64,000 bases of DNA, taken from Amycolatopsis sp. Lineage in GTDB: Bacteria; Actinomycetota; Actinomycetes; Mycobacteriales; Pseudonocardiaceae. A program made the translations under genes and the position numbers. The notes beneath the pieces were generated by a model. It saw nothing but the letters and a program-made list of their open reading frames with translations, had not been told where the DNA came from and did no database searches. The stretch lies in the NCBI RefSeq assembly GCF_025464955.1, contig NZ_JAODNM010000096.1:1-64000 (forward strand), in the 5' to 3' direction. Shown here piece after piece: positions 46,730 to 56,100 of the stretch (positions are counted from its first letter, which is position 1; each line of letters begins with the position of its first letter).

Positions 46730-46900
46730 GGCAAGGACCGGGCCGGCCCGGGCACGTCGACTGGATCAGAGGCCACGTTCGTGAGGCTGGTGGTGTCGGT
46801 GTGACTGCTGGGGTTGGCCGGTCGGGTGCCGTTGTGTACTCAACGTCCCCCCGATACAAATGATTTGTACTAAACATCCCCCGAGTCACTCGCGTGCCGA
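46730..46900. repeat. Short repeats beside tetR: GTGACTGCTGGGG segment and palindrome F1
   Basis: The stretch 46730-46816 resembles 9797-9897 (shared AAGGACCGGG, GTGACTGCTGGGG). At 46843-46886 lies repeat F1, ACGTCCCCCCGATACAAA running to ACATCCCCCGAG, with the internal palindrome TACAAATGATTTGTA. An inverted copy lies at 57247-57287 on the other side of the ESX block. Positions 46726-46987 contain no gene. Confidence 0.65.
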
Positions 46901-46987
46901 CCGCAACGCCACAGCAGCACCCACTGCCCCATCAACCCCAACACGTCGCCACCGCGAGTCCGCGGCGGGAGGGAACGCAGCGGGCAG

Positions 46988-47560
46988 CTAAGAAGTGGCC
47001 GGGTCGGTCAGGCCGAGGAGTTCGCGGGCGGCGCGGAAGAGGGTGGCACGGACGGCTTGCGGGTCGTCGAGTTCGCCGCCTTGCAACGCGCCGTCGTGGA
47101 GGAGGAAGAGGACGTCGGCGACGTAATCGGGCTCGGGGTGACCGGCGTCGGCGGCGAGTCCGGCGAGGGTTTCGCGGAACCACCGGCGATGGTCCGAAAC
47201 AGCCAGTCGCACCGGATGCGTCGGGTCCGGGTACTCGGCCGCGGCGTTGATGAACGGGCACCCGCGGAACCCAGGGCTGCACGTGTAATCGCCGACGAAG
47301 TCCAGTACCGCCAACATGGTCTTCTGCCGCGACGCGGCCGCGACCCGCTCCGCGACGGTTTCCCGCATCTCGACATCTCTGGCCCGGAGGTAGGCGACGA
47401 CGAGGTCTTCTTTCGTCGGGAAGTGCCGGTAGAACGTCGCACGGGTGACGTTCGCAACCGTGACCAGCTTGTCGACGCCGACGGTGTGGATGCCTTCGGC
47501 GTAGAAGAGCCGGCTTGCCGTCTCAAGTAGACGGTCGCGGGGAGAGAGCGTCTCGACCAT
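46988..47560 (-). CDS. TetR-family transcriptional regulator
   Basis: A 190-residue regulator with a TetR HTH (RDRLLETASRLFYAEGIHTVGVDKLVTVANVTRATFYRHFPTKEDL) and a C-terminal domain with GCPFINAAAEYPDPTHPVR, typical of the TetR_C_7/AcrR-like group. The upstream gap has a perfect 10-bp palindrome (AACGATCGTT) next to a TATAGT element, so it probably represses itself. It is the last gene on the strand of the eccD operon, 34 bp beyond eccD, and may have its own promoter. A role in ESX control is possible but unproven. Confidence 0.88.
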   Translation of the reverse strand: MVETLSPRDRLLETASRLFYAEGIHTVGVDKLVTVANVTRATFYRHFPTKEDLVVAYLRARDVEMRETVAERVAAASRQKTMLAVLDFVGDYTCSPGFRGCPFINAAAEYPDPTHPVRLAVSDHRRWFRETLAGLAADAGHPEPDYVADVLFLLHDGALQGGELDDPQAVRATLFRAARELLGLTDPATS

Positions 47561-47564
47561 GCCA

Positions 47565-47594
47565 CCACTATAGGGAACGAACGATCGTTACGCC
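47565..47594 (-). promoter_or_regulatory. Promoter and operator of the tetR gene
   Basis: On the minus strand the palindrome CGAACGATCGTT (centre 47580-47589) is followed by TATAGT, a near-perfect -10 element, about 15 bp before the tetR ATG. The palindrome would overlap the -35 region, the usual place for an autorepressor site. Confidence 0.55.
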
Positions 47595-48977
47595 TCAGCC
47601 ACGGACGGCTTGGTAGACGCCGGCGATCATGCCGACCATGGGGACAAGCGAAAGCAGGCTGAGGAACTCCGCGATGTCGAGCAGGCGGCCCCAATACGGC
47701 GAGCGCAGACCGCGCGCGACGCGGGTGGCGTAGGCCAGGCAGACGGCAGCGGCGACGAGCACGGCGACACCGGCGGCGAACAGGAAGTTGCGCTCGCCGT
47801 GCGCGGTCAGCCAGACGCCCGCGCAGACGAGCGCCGCGGCGCCGGTGACGACCAGGATGATCCGCTGGAAAGTGCCCGCGTACGAACGGGAACGCAGCAT
47901 CCACGCGACGCCCAGCAACGCAGGCAGCCCGGCTTCCCAGACGCCGCCGTCGGAAATGAGCACGACCGAACCCGCGCTCACCAGGAGCCCCAGCGCGATC
48001 AGCAACGCGTTCAGCAGCCCCTGCGCATGCGAAGTCTGCCCGACGACGTCTTCGCCGAGTGACGGCTGTTCGTTGGCGCGGAAGGAATCCATGTCGTCGG
48101 GAACCCGCGGCAGCGGGAGCCGCCCGAGCCGCAGTGCCAGCATCGGCGCGACGGCGGCCAACGCTGTCGCGAGCACGGCCAGTACCGCCGCAGCGGCCGC
48201 TGCGCGGACGTCGGCCAGCAGCACCACGGCGATGGCGAGCGCGCCGAGCCCCGCCGACGCCGCGACGGCCACGAACCACGGCAATCGATCGGCGACGGTC
48301 ACGGCGGCGAGTACGGCGTACACGGTCACCGCGGCCAGCCCGGCACCGAGCGGACCCGCGGAAAGCGAGAACAGGCTGTGCGGCGCGAACGCCGACATCC
48401 CGGCCAGCAACGCCGCCCCGGTGCCTGCCAGCGCGCCGGCCGCACCAGCCCCGGAATCGCCGTACGCGCGGCTCAACGCGCCGCCTCCCAGCAGCAGGAG
48501 CATTGCGAGCAGACCTGTTCCGACCGGCGCGAGCGCACTTCCAGCCGACGCGGCTTGCAGCAGCACGGCCGCGCCGAGCAGCAGGACGACCGCGGCGGCG
48601 ATCCCCGCCCGCCGGGCGATCTTCGGCCCCCACGCGCCGGTTCCGGACTCGGCGACACTCGCGATCGAGTCGACGACATCGTCGAACAGCATCGGGCCGC
48701 GCGGCCGTTCACGCGGGGACAGGTGCAGCACTTCGCCGTCACGCACCTGTGCGGCGGCAACGGTCAGTCCGAGCGCCAGCGGCGCGCCGCCGAGCCGCGA
48801 AAGCACCCAGCCCGGATGGTCAGCGGAGGCTTGGCCGGTCGCCGCGGCGAGCCGGACGAGCTGCGGGACGAGCTCGGCGAAAGTGCTTTGCGGCGGCAGC
48901 GCGACGTCGACCCGCGCGCGCGGTGTGACCACGGTGACCCGCCGCGTCGATCCCGCGTGGACGGCCGCCGACGTCAT
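47595..48977 (-). CDS. eccD: Type VII secretion protein EccD
   Basis: The ESX integral membrane channel subunit, 460 residues. The first 95 residues form a ubiquitin-like domain (RRVTVVTPRARVDVALPPQSTFAELVPQLV, DGEVLHLSPRERP); about 11 hydrophobic helices follow (from residue ~125), with a hydrophilic loop (PRVPDDMDSFRANEQP) between the two bundles. ATG 48977 overlaps the upstream YbaB-like gene by 4 bp. It closes a minus-strand operon of ESX substrate genes and is separated from eccB/eccE by the GlxA pair. Confidence 0.9.
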   Translation of the reverse strand: MTSAAVHAGSTRRVTVVTPRARVDVALPPQSTFAELVPQLVRLAAATGQASADHPGWVLSRLGGAPLALGLTVAAAQVRDGEVLHLSPRERPRGPMLFDDVVDSIASVAESGTGAWGPKIARRAGIAAAVVLLLGAAVLLQAASAGSALAPVGTGLLAMLLLLGGGALSRAYGDSGAGAAGALAGTGAALLAGMSAFAPHSLFSLSAGPLGAGLAAVTVYAVLAAVTVADRLPWFVAVAASAGLGALAIAVVLLADVRAAAAAAVLAVLATALAAVAPMLALRLGRLPLPRVPDDMDSFRANEQPSLGEDVVGQTSHAQGLLNALLIALGLLVSAGSVVLISDGGVWEAGLPALLGVAWMLRSRSYAGTFQRIILVVTGAAALVCAGVWLTAHGERNFLFAAGVAVLVAAAVCLAYATRVARGLRSPYWGRLLDIAEFLSLLSLVPMVGMIAGVYQAVRG

Positions 48978-49300
48978 GATTCGAGCGACCTCGCGGACTC
49001 GATGACCGGAGCGAACTTCGCCCGACTGGCCTCGGCGACCTTCCGCAGCCCGTCGTTGACGGCCTCCAGCACGATCTCGCCGAGGTCGCGCGCGGCGTAG
49101 CGGCGGATCGCTTCCGGGTCGATGTCGATGCCGGTGAACCGGCCGTCGCCGCGCAGGATCGCGGTCACCTCGTTGCCGCGCGAGTGGCCCTTCACCTCCA
49201 TCGCCTCGACGGACCGCTGGATGCGGTGCACCTCGTCGGTCTGCCGGCGGACCTGCTCGAGCAGGCTGTCCATGTCCGGCACCGCGTAGGGATCGGTCAC
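48974..49300 (-). CDS. YbaB/EbfC-like protein of the ESX locus
   Basis: A 108-residue protein with two helical stretches around a beta segment: LLEQVRRQTDEVHRIQRSVEAMEV, then GNEVTAILRGDGRFTGIDIDPEAI, then LGEIVLEAVNDGLRKVAEASR. The pattern fits YbaB/EbfC proteins, a fold first seen in nucleoid-associated proteins and often found duplicated in actinobacterial ESX loci. In this setting it may act as a chaperone-like or structural partner of the substrates; that is inference. It overlaps both neighbours by 4 bp. Confidence 0.72.
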   Translation of the reverse strand: MTDPYAVPDMDSLLEQVRRQTDEVHRIQRSVEAMEVKGHSRGNEVTAILRGDGRFTGIDIDPEAIRRYAARDLGEIVLEAVNDGLRKVAEASRAKFAPVIESARSLES

Positions 49301-49836
49301 TGGGGATACTCCTTATTCTCCGCTGAGTTGTTCCCGCTGGGCTGCACAGCGGCAGGGGATCGAACATGGAAGCTCGCCACGAACCGCTGGAACTCGCCCA
49401 CCGCGGACGCGGCCTGCTGCGGCGTCGACGTGCACGCCAGCTCGACGACCACACGGTCGGCGAGCCCGTTGGCACCGGGGATGACCAGGTGCACCTGCGA
49501 TTGGGCGAGTTCGAGGCCGGCGGGCGTGACGATCCGCAGGACCTGGGTCACCTCGCCGGCGCCTTCCTGACGGCTGAGGACGTCGAGTTCGGCCATCGTC
49601 CTGCCGAGCCGCGTCACAGCTTCGTCCGCGATGCCCAGCAAGGACGCGGAATCCGGCCGGTTCGCGACGCTGACTGTGATCGTCGGCGTGAAGTTGCCGC
49701 CTAAGGATTGGACGCTGTCGGGCCGAATGGCGACGAACGCCGCTCCCCCGGCACCCACCGCCTCCGGTTCGACGGCCAGCCAGCCTTCGGGCACGTCGAA
49801 CCCGAGCGGCAGCGAAATGCGGTCAGTTCGGGTCAT
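49297..49836 (-). CDS. ESX-associated protein with LpqN/DcrB-like pattern
   Basis: A 179-residue protein with alternating strands: ISLPLGFDVPEGWLAVEP, VRP/SVQSLGGNFTPTITVSVANRP, GEVTQVLRIVTPAG and LAQSQVHLVIPG, ending in a helix (AASAVGEFQRFVASFH). This layout resembles the PsbP/Mog1-like fold of LpqN and DcrB proteins. No signal peptide or lipobox is visible, so it is probably cytoplasmic or exported by the ESX system itself. Its ATG (49836) shares one base with the stop of the effector-like gene upstream. It could be a chaperone or immunity partner; unproven. Confidence 0.6.
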   Translation of the reverse strand: MTRTDRISLPLGFDVPEGWLAVEPEAVGAGGAAFVAIRPDSVQSLGGNFTPTITVSVANRPDSASLLGIADEAVTRLGRTMAELDVLSRQEGAGEVTQVLRIVTPAGLELAQSQVHLVIPGANGLADRVVVELACTSTPQQAASAVGEFQRFVASFHVRSPAAVQPSGNNSAENKEYPQ

Positions 49837-51209
49837 CACCACGCCCCGGCGTACGAACCGGCGTTCGACCATGCCTGGCCGAGTGCGTTGGCGGCGTCGT
49901 GCGCCGCGCCGCTGACGCCGTCGACCACGGCGCCGCCGTACTGCTCGGCGCTGTGGTACATCTTCGGCAGGTCCAGATCGACCTTCGCGCCGACACCGAA
50001 GCCGAGCCCGAGTGCGGCGCCGGCCTTGAAGTTGACCTTGATGTGCCCGGCGTCGTAGACGGCCTGCCCGTCGAGCTGGGCACCGACGCCGTACTGCAGG
50101 GTCCCGTTGGCGCCGACCCCCACACCGGCGACATCGCCTGCCACCTCGCCCTCGACCTTCCCGCCGACGAACGCGTCCACGTGCGCGCCGACGCCGTTCA
50201 CTCCGCCGGTGAGTGACCCGCTGACCTCGCCACCGACGAAGCCCAACACCTTCGCGTGGGCTTCGGCGACGCCGTATTCGACCTTCGTCTGCGCCGTCTC
50301 GTCGAACGCCGCGAGCTGCGCGTGTCCGGCGATCTTTCCTTGCTCACCTACCGAAGAGACCTTGAAGTCGCGCTCGGGGTCGAGGCCGTCCTGATCGTGT
50401 TTGTCCTTGTAGTAGGTGATATCCGTGTTGTTCGCGAGCTTCCCGGCCGTCGTCTCGGACTCCGGCCGCCCGAACGGCGTGTCGGCCTTCTTCGGCGCGC
50501 GCGTGCCTTCGAGGCCGTCCTCGGTGATCTTCTTCCAGCCCGAGTTCCCGAACCACGACGGAACTCCGCGCGGCCGGCTACGCCCGTCGAGCGGCTCGCC
50601 GTTGAGCCAGTGCAGCGCACCCGAGCCGTACTTTCCGAGCTCATGCTCGAGCCTGCCGATCTCGGTTTCCGGCTCCTTCGGCGCGAGCTGCCCGAGCACG
50701 GAGTTGAGCTGGTCGGCGGCGGCTTTTGCCTGTGCGACGGCCTGTTCGCCGAGATCCCTTGCCGCGCCGTAGAACGCCGTGACCGAACCGGACGCCGACA
50801 TCCGCGCCTGGGCGGTCAACCGGTTCGCGTTCTGGTCGAACCACGCCAGCACGCCGTCGACGGTCGCCTTGGCCGTCCGCAACGCCGTCGCCGCACCGGT
50901 GAGCAGCATCGCCTGGGCGTCCAGCTGCGTGCCGACGGTCCCCAGTTCGGTGCCGATCTTCCCGCTCGCGGTGGCGTAGGCGGTGTACGCGTCACCGTCC
51001 CAGTCCGTGTGGAGCTTGGTGGCCGCCGCGACCAGGTCCTTGGACTGGCCCGAGACGTCCGACGCCTGGCTCGTCCGGTGCTGCGCCGCGACGGTCAGCG
51101 CGTCGGGGTCGCCGGTGACCCGCTGCTGATACTCGACGAGAACCCGCCGGTAGCCCACGAGGATCGACGACACCGCGCCCGAGCAGTCGACGATTCCGCT
51201 GTCGGTCAT
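49836..51209 (-). CDS. WXG100-type ESX substrate with glycine-rich C-terminal domain (putative effector)
   Basis: A 457-residue protein in two parts. Residues 1-180 are helical and carry a WXG turn at W70-D71-G72 (KLHTDWDGDAYTAY), as in ESX substrates. Residues about 190-290 are a polar linker with KKADTPFGRP and ITYYKDKHDQDGLDP. Residues about 295-420 alternate short polar and hydrophobic steps rich in G, A and V (VGGEVSGSLTGGVNGVGAHV, VGVGANGTLQYGVGAQLDG, FKAGAALGLGFGVGAKVDL), which looks like an amphipathic beta or membrane-inserting domain. No known toxin motif was seen. It overlaps both neighbours by 1-4 bp. Confidence 0.7.
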   Translation of the reverse strand: MTDSGIVDCSGAVSSILVGYRRVLVEYQQRVTGDPDALTVAAQHRTSQASDVSGQSKDLVAAATKLHTDWDGDAYTAYATASGKIGTELGTVGTQLDAQAMLLTGAATALRTAKATVDGVLAWFDQNANRLTAQARMSASGSVTAFYGAARDLGEQAVAQAKAAADQLNSVLGQLAPKEPETEIGRLEHELGKYGSGALHWLNGEPLDGRSRPRGVPSWFGNSGWKKITEDGLEGTRAPKKADTPFGRPESETTAGKLANNTDITYYKDKHDQDGLDPERDFKVSSVGEQGKIAGHAQLAAFDETAQTKVEYGVAEAHAKVLGFVGGEVSGSLTGGVNGVGAHVDAFVGGKVEGEVAGDVAGVGVGANGTLQYGVGAQLDGQAVYDAGHIKVNFKAGAALGLGFGVGAKVDLDLPKMYHSAEQYGGAVVDGVSGAAHDAANALGQAWSNAGSYAGAW

Positions 51210-52276
51210 GTCGCGGCGCCAGTCTGCGCGCCGTTCAGGTGGAGGTGCTCGTCGATCGGCTTTCCGCCGTAGGTGCCGCTGATGTCGAGGTTCACCGGGG
51301 TGCCGGCGGGCGCGTCGACCTTGGTCTCGCCGGTCGACGGATCGAAGTCGACAACGATATGCCCGTTCGACGCGGCGGGAACTGGGGTTACCGGCGTGGG
51401 GACCGACGCGACCGGCGGCACGGGAGTCACTGGGATCCAGCTGTCCGTCGACGGGGTCGTGCCATTGCCGTAACCCGCGAGCGCGGGCGGGGTGTACCCG
51501 GTGAAGCCCGGCTGCGTGCCCGGTGCTCCCGGGGTCGGCCCATTAACTGTCTGCTGTCCCGCCGGGCTCGCCACCGGCGGTGGGGTTTGCGGTGCGGCGA
51601 CTGGGGTTCCGGAGACCGTGGTGTTGGTCGGCGTCGCGGCTCCGGGAGTCGTGCCGGTGGGGGTCGTGCCGGTGGGGGTCGTGCCAGTCGGAGCGGTACC
51701 AGGAGTCGTCGCCGACGACGCGCCGAACAGCTTCTCGATCTCGGTGATGATCGTCGCGAGCTGGCTGATCTGGTTCGCGAGGTCGACGACGCCGAGTGCC
51801 TTCAGCAGCGCGCCGATCGCCTCGATGAACGCCCGCAGCGACGCGCTCGTCGCGGTCGACAGCGCCACCGCCGCGCCGTAGGTCCACCAGTTCGACATCA
51901 GCGCGGCGACCGTCGGGTTCACGGCCGACACGATCGCCCGGTAGGCCTCCTGCGCGGTCTTGACCAGCGTCCCGGAGATACCCAGCAGCTCGGCGCCCTT
52001 TTCGACCACCGAGATGATCTTGGTCAGCGACGAAAGGGAGTCGCTGATCTTCTTCAGCGCGCTCTCGGACGCGGCACCGGACCACGTCTTCTCCAGCTGC
52101 CCGGCCGCCTTGGTGAACTCCGTGTAGATGGACTGGCACTCGGCCGCCTTCTTCACCAGTTCCGCGACATGCTGGGCGATCTGCTCCGGCGAGCCGGTGA
52201 AGATCTGCGGCAGCACGGTGATCGGGCCGCCGGAGGAAGCGGTCGCGTCCATGGCACTGGAATTGGGGAAGATCAC
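51206..52276 (-). CDS. EspA/EspB-like ESX substrate with proline-rich C-terminus
   Basis: A 356-residue protein. Residues 25-180 are helical, with WXG at W65-S66-G67 (LEKTWSGAASESALKKI) and long helices (AEKLLG-like, VDLANQISQLATIITEIEKLFG). Residues 190-300 are low-complexity, including a GTTPT repeat (51650-51697 region) and many P, T and G. The last 50 residues form a small ordered segment (DFDPSTGETKVDAPAGTPV, NLDISGTYGGKPIDEH). GTG 52276 has AAGAGG 8 nt upstream. It is probably exported by this ESX system and may scaffold at the membrane or outside, as EspA/EspB do. Confidence 0.7.
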   Translation of the reverse strand: MIFPNSSAMDATASSGGPITVLPQIFTGSPEQIAQHVAELVKKAAECQSIYTEFTKAAGQLEKTWSGAASESALKKISDSLSSLTKIISVVEKGAELLGISGTLVKTAQEAYRAIVSAVNPTVAALMSNWWTYGAAVALSTATSASLRAFIEAIGALLKALGVVDLANQISQLATIITEIEKLFGASSATTPGTAPTGTTPTGTTPTGTTPGAATPTNTTVSGTPVAAPQTPPPVASPAGQQTVNGPTPGAPGTQPGFTGYTPPALAGYGNGTTPSTDSWIPVTPVPPVASVPTPVTPVPAASNGHIVVDFDPSTGETKVDAPAGTPVNLDISGTYGGKPIDEHLHLNGAQTGAAT

Positions 52277-52319
52277 GCTCGAACCTCTTTCACATCGTCA
52301 CAAGCGCTGGCCGGCCGCA

Positions 52320-53090
52320 CTACGAGGTCGCCGGGCGGTAGACGCTGACCTTCGCCAAGCCCTGGATGGCCGGGTCCACCAGGCCGTGGTTGTAGAGCTG
52401 CCCGCCGTCGCCCGCGATCCCGATGACCGGCTGGACACCGCCGGCTTGCGGTTCGACGATCACGACGTCACCGCCGAGCACACCGCCCGGCACGTCGCCG
52501 AGGCCGCGCGCGGTGCCCGCGTAGACCTCGATGACCCCGACCCTGGCCTGGTTGTCCGCGTTGCCGTCGAGCCAGTCGTTGAAGTCGGCGACCCCGCGAA
52601 AACGGGTGTCCGTGATCGGGTGCCGGCCGAGCTGGCCCAGCCCGGCATCGCCGAGGTAGCGCAGCACGTTGCCGACCGAACCGGGTTCGGCCGACGAACC
52701 GGCGCTGTCGTTGATCGCCGACGTCGCGAGCGCGCCCGCGCCCGAGTTCCCCCAGATCCGGCTCGGTGAGGGGTTCGGCGCCGGATGTCCGCCATAGCCG
52801 TTCGCCACCGCTTGGTCCGCCGCCTGGTACTCGTCGGCGCTCTTCTTCACACTGTCGTTGACCTGCTGCAACAGCGTCAGCAGTGACCGCAGCGCCGTCA
52901 CCTGCTGGCTCTGCATAGCCACGTTGGCCGAGGCGACCGCACTGCCGAAGGTGGCGAACGAGGTCGGTGGCACCACCGCGCGCTCCAGATCGGCGACGAC
53001 GTTGATCCCCTGCATGATGATCCCGCCGACGTTGCCGACAGTGGACCGCATGGCCTCGGGCTGCGCCCGGTACTCACCCGCGCCGCCCAT
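52320..53090 (-). CDS. EspC-like ESX substrate with C-terminal extension
   Basis: A 256-residue protein. Residues 1-95 are a helical hairpin of the EspC/ESX-1-associated kind and end in a YxxxD secretion signal (Y88 to D92, DEYQAAD). Residues 130-256 form a separate globular part (GRHPITDTRFRGVADFNDWLDG, RVGVIEVYAG, GGDVVIVEPQAGG) that resembles a small enzyme or ligand-binding domain but matches nothing I know. It is first in the minus-strand substrate operon and divergent from eccC. ATG 53090. Confidence 0.72.
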   Translation of the reverse strand: MGGAGEYRAQPEAMRSTVGNVGGIIMQGINVVADLERAVVPPTSFATFGSAVASANVAMQSQQVTALRSLLTLLQQVNDSVKKSADEYQAADQAVANGYGGHPAPNPSPSRIWGNSGAGALATSAINDSAGSSAEPGSVGNVLRYLGDAGLGQLGRHPITDTRFRGVADFNDWLDGNADNQARVGVIEVYAGTARGLGDVPGGVLGGDVVIVEPQAGGVQPVIGIAGDGGQLYNHGLVDPAIQGLAKVSVYRPATS

Positions 53091-53197
53091 GACGCTCCTT
53101 CCGGTCCGGCTCCGTGTCGATGGACCACCCTAAGTTCGCGCCGATCACCGGGCAGACGGCAAAAGTACCCACCGCGAGCACGCCTTCAGTGGCCAAA

Positions 53198-56100
53198 ATG
53201 ATCGTCAAGAGTACCCACCGAGACCTCGGAAAGCCGCTGATGAGCCTGACCCGCGACCGCCTGCCGTCACTCGGCGAACCGCCGAGCGAAATCGTCCTGC
53301 AGTCCCCGCCGATGCTGCCGAAGAGCTCGTCCGGTGGGCTCATGCACCTCATGATGATGCTGCCGATGATGCTGGGCATGGGCGCGATGTCGTTCGTCTA
53401 CATCGGACGTGACGGCGGGGTGATGACCTATATCTTCGGCGCGCTGTTCCTCGGTTCGATGGGCGGCATGGTGGTGATGTCGCTCGGGAAGGGCGGCATG
53501 GCGAAGAAGGCCGCGGTCAACGAGGAGCGCCGGGACTACCAGCGCTACCTGTCCGGCCTGCGCGGGCAGGTCCGCGACATCGCCGACGAGCAGCGCGCGG
53601 CGATGACGTCGGCGCAGCCCGACCCCGCGGACCTGTGGGCCTACATCGAAGCACGACGGCTGTGGGACCGCCGCCGCCATGACACGCAGTTCGTGCAGAT
53701 CCGCGTCGGCACCGGGCCGCAGCGGCTCGTCACGCCGTTGAAGGCGCCGCAGACGGTCCCGCTGGAGGACCTCGACCCGGTGTCGTCGACGAGCCTGCGG
53801 CATTTCATCCGCACCTATTCCACTGTGGACGGACTGCCGGTGGCGATCTCGTTGCGGTCCTTCGCGACGGTCACCTTCAGCGGGCGCCGTCCGGACACAC
53901 TGAGCACGGTCCGGGCGATGCTCGCCCAGCTCGTCACGTTCCATTCCCCCGCCGATCTGCGGATCGCGCTCTGCGTCTCCCCGGACCGCACGCATGACTG
54001 GGAATGGGCGAAGTGGCTGCCGCACACCGCCGCGTCCACCGCTTCGGACGCGACCGGGCAGCGGCGGCTCGTCGCGGACGACCTGACCGCGCTCGCCGAA
54101 CTCCTCGGACCCGATCTCGGCGAACGTCCGCCGTTCAGCCGGAAGCCGAACCCCGACCTTCCGCACATCGTCGTCATCGCGGACGGCGGACGCGCCTTCG
54201 GCGAACCGCGGCTGGGCGGTGGGCACCAGGCCGTCACGATCGTCGAAATCGGCAACGAGCAGCCGCGGTCGTCGTCCACCGGACAAACACTGTGCCTGCA
54301 TGCCGCTCCCGGACAGCTCGGGATGGTGATCGGTGAGGGCGCCGAGCAGCGGCTGGGCTTCCTCGGCGTCCCCGACACGTTCGACCGCGGCGCGTCCGAA
54401 GCGCTCGCCCGCATGCTGACCCCGCTGTACCAGGGCGCGACCGTGGTCGGCGAATCCCCGATGTCCGCGACCTTCGGGCTCGCCGGGCTGCTCGGCATCG
54501 GCGACCCCCGCGACACCGACACGGCCGTGACGTGGGCGCCGCGCGCTCCCCGCGACCGGCTGCGGATCCCGCTCGGTATCAACCCCGAGGGCAGGCCGGT
54601 CGAGATCGACCTCAAGGAGTCGGCCGAGGGCGGGATGGGCCCGCACGGGCTGGTCATCGGCGCGACCGGGTCGGGCAAGAGCGAACTGCTGCGCACGCTC
54701 GTGACGGGGTTGGCGGTCACGCATTCGTCGGAGAAGCTGAACCTCGCGTTGATCGACTTCAAAGGCGGCGCGACGTTCGCGGGGATGACGGAACTGCCGC
54801 ATACGTGCGCGGTGATCACGAACCTGTCCGACGACCTCGCGCTGGTCGACCGCATGGCCGACGCGATCAACGGCGAAGTCCTGCGGCGGCAGGAACTCCT
54901 GCACTCCTCCGGGAACTACGCGTCGGTCCGCGACTACGAACGCGCGCGTGACGGCGGCGCGGACCTGCGTCCGCTGCCGTCACTGCTGGTGATCATCGAC
55001 GAGTTCAGCGAGCTGCTGTCGTCACGGCCGGAGTTCATCGACCTGTTCGTCACGATCGGCAGGCTCGGGCGAAGCCTCGGCATCCACCTGCTGCTGGCGT
55101 CGCAGCGGCTGGAGGAAGGACGGCTGCGCGGGTTGGACTCGCACCTGTCGTATCGGATCGGGCTGCGGACGTTCTCGGCATCGGAAAGCCGGGCGGTGCT
55201 CGGGGTCGCCGACGCCTACCAGCTGCCGCCGGTGCCGGGGTCGGCCTACCTGAAGTCCGATACGGACACGCTCATCCGGCTCAAAGCGGCTTACGTGTCC
55301 GGGGAACTGCCGCCGCGCAGTGCCGTCGCGCGTCCAGGAGCGCCGGCCGCGGGCGTGCTGCCGTTCACGTTGCTTCCGGTGGAAGCGCCGATGCAGACCG
55401 AGGACCCGGTTGCCGAGGAAGTGGAGAGTACCGGCGAGACGATCATCTCGGCGATGGTGTCGCGGCTGATCGGCAAAGGCCCCGAGGCGCACCAGATCTG
55501 GCTGCCGCCGTTGAAGGAACCACCGACGCTCGACCAGTTGCTGCCACCGCTGGGCGTCGATCCGGAACGCGGCCTGTGCCCGCTCGGCTGGGGCGGCAAC
55601 GGCAAGCTGACGGTGCCGGTCGCGTTGGTGGATAAGCCGTTCGAGCAGCGGCGGGACATGCTGTGGGCCGACTTCTCCGGCGCGGGCGGGCACGCACTGG
55701 TCGTCGGCGCGCCGCAGAGCGGCAAGAGCATGCTGCTGCGCTCGATCGCCGGGATGCTGGCGCTGACCCACACGCCGCGGGAGGTCCAGTTGTTCGTCCT
55801 CGACATGGGCGGTGGCGCGCTGGCGCCGATCTCCGGGCTCCCGCACACCTCCGGCTACGCCACGCGCCGCGACGCGCAGCGATGCCGACGGGTCGTCGCC
55901 GAGCTCACGACGTTGCTCGAACAGCGCGAGGAGTTCTTCGCTGCCAACGGAATCGAGTCGATGGCGACGTTCCGCCAGCGACGCGCGGAGTTCACCGAGA
56001 GCACCGAAAGACGAGAGTTCGGTGACGCGTTCCTGTTCGTCGACAACTGGACGACCATCCGGCAGGAGTACGAACAGCTCGAGGAGCAGATCACCGGGCT

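Noticed and set aside
46894-47250. Arg/Gly-rich plus-strand frame near tetR
   Set aside because: Low-complexity R/G content opposite the tetR gene; no ribosome site.
53267-54904. 545-codon minus-strand frame inside eccC
   Set aside because: Antisense to conserved ATPase motifs of eccC and without its own domains.
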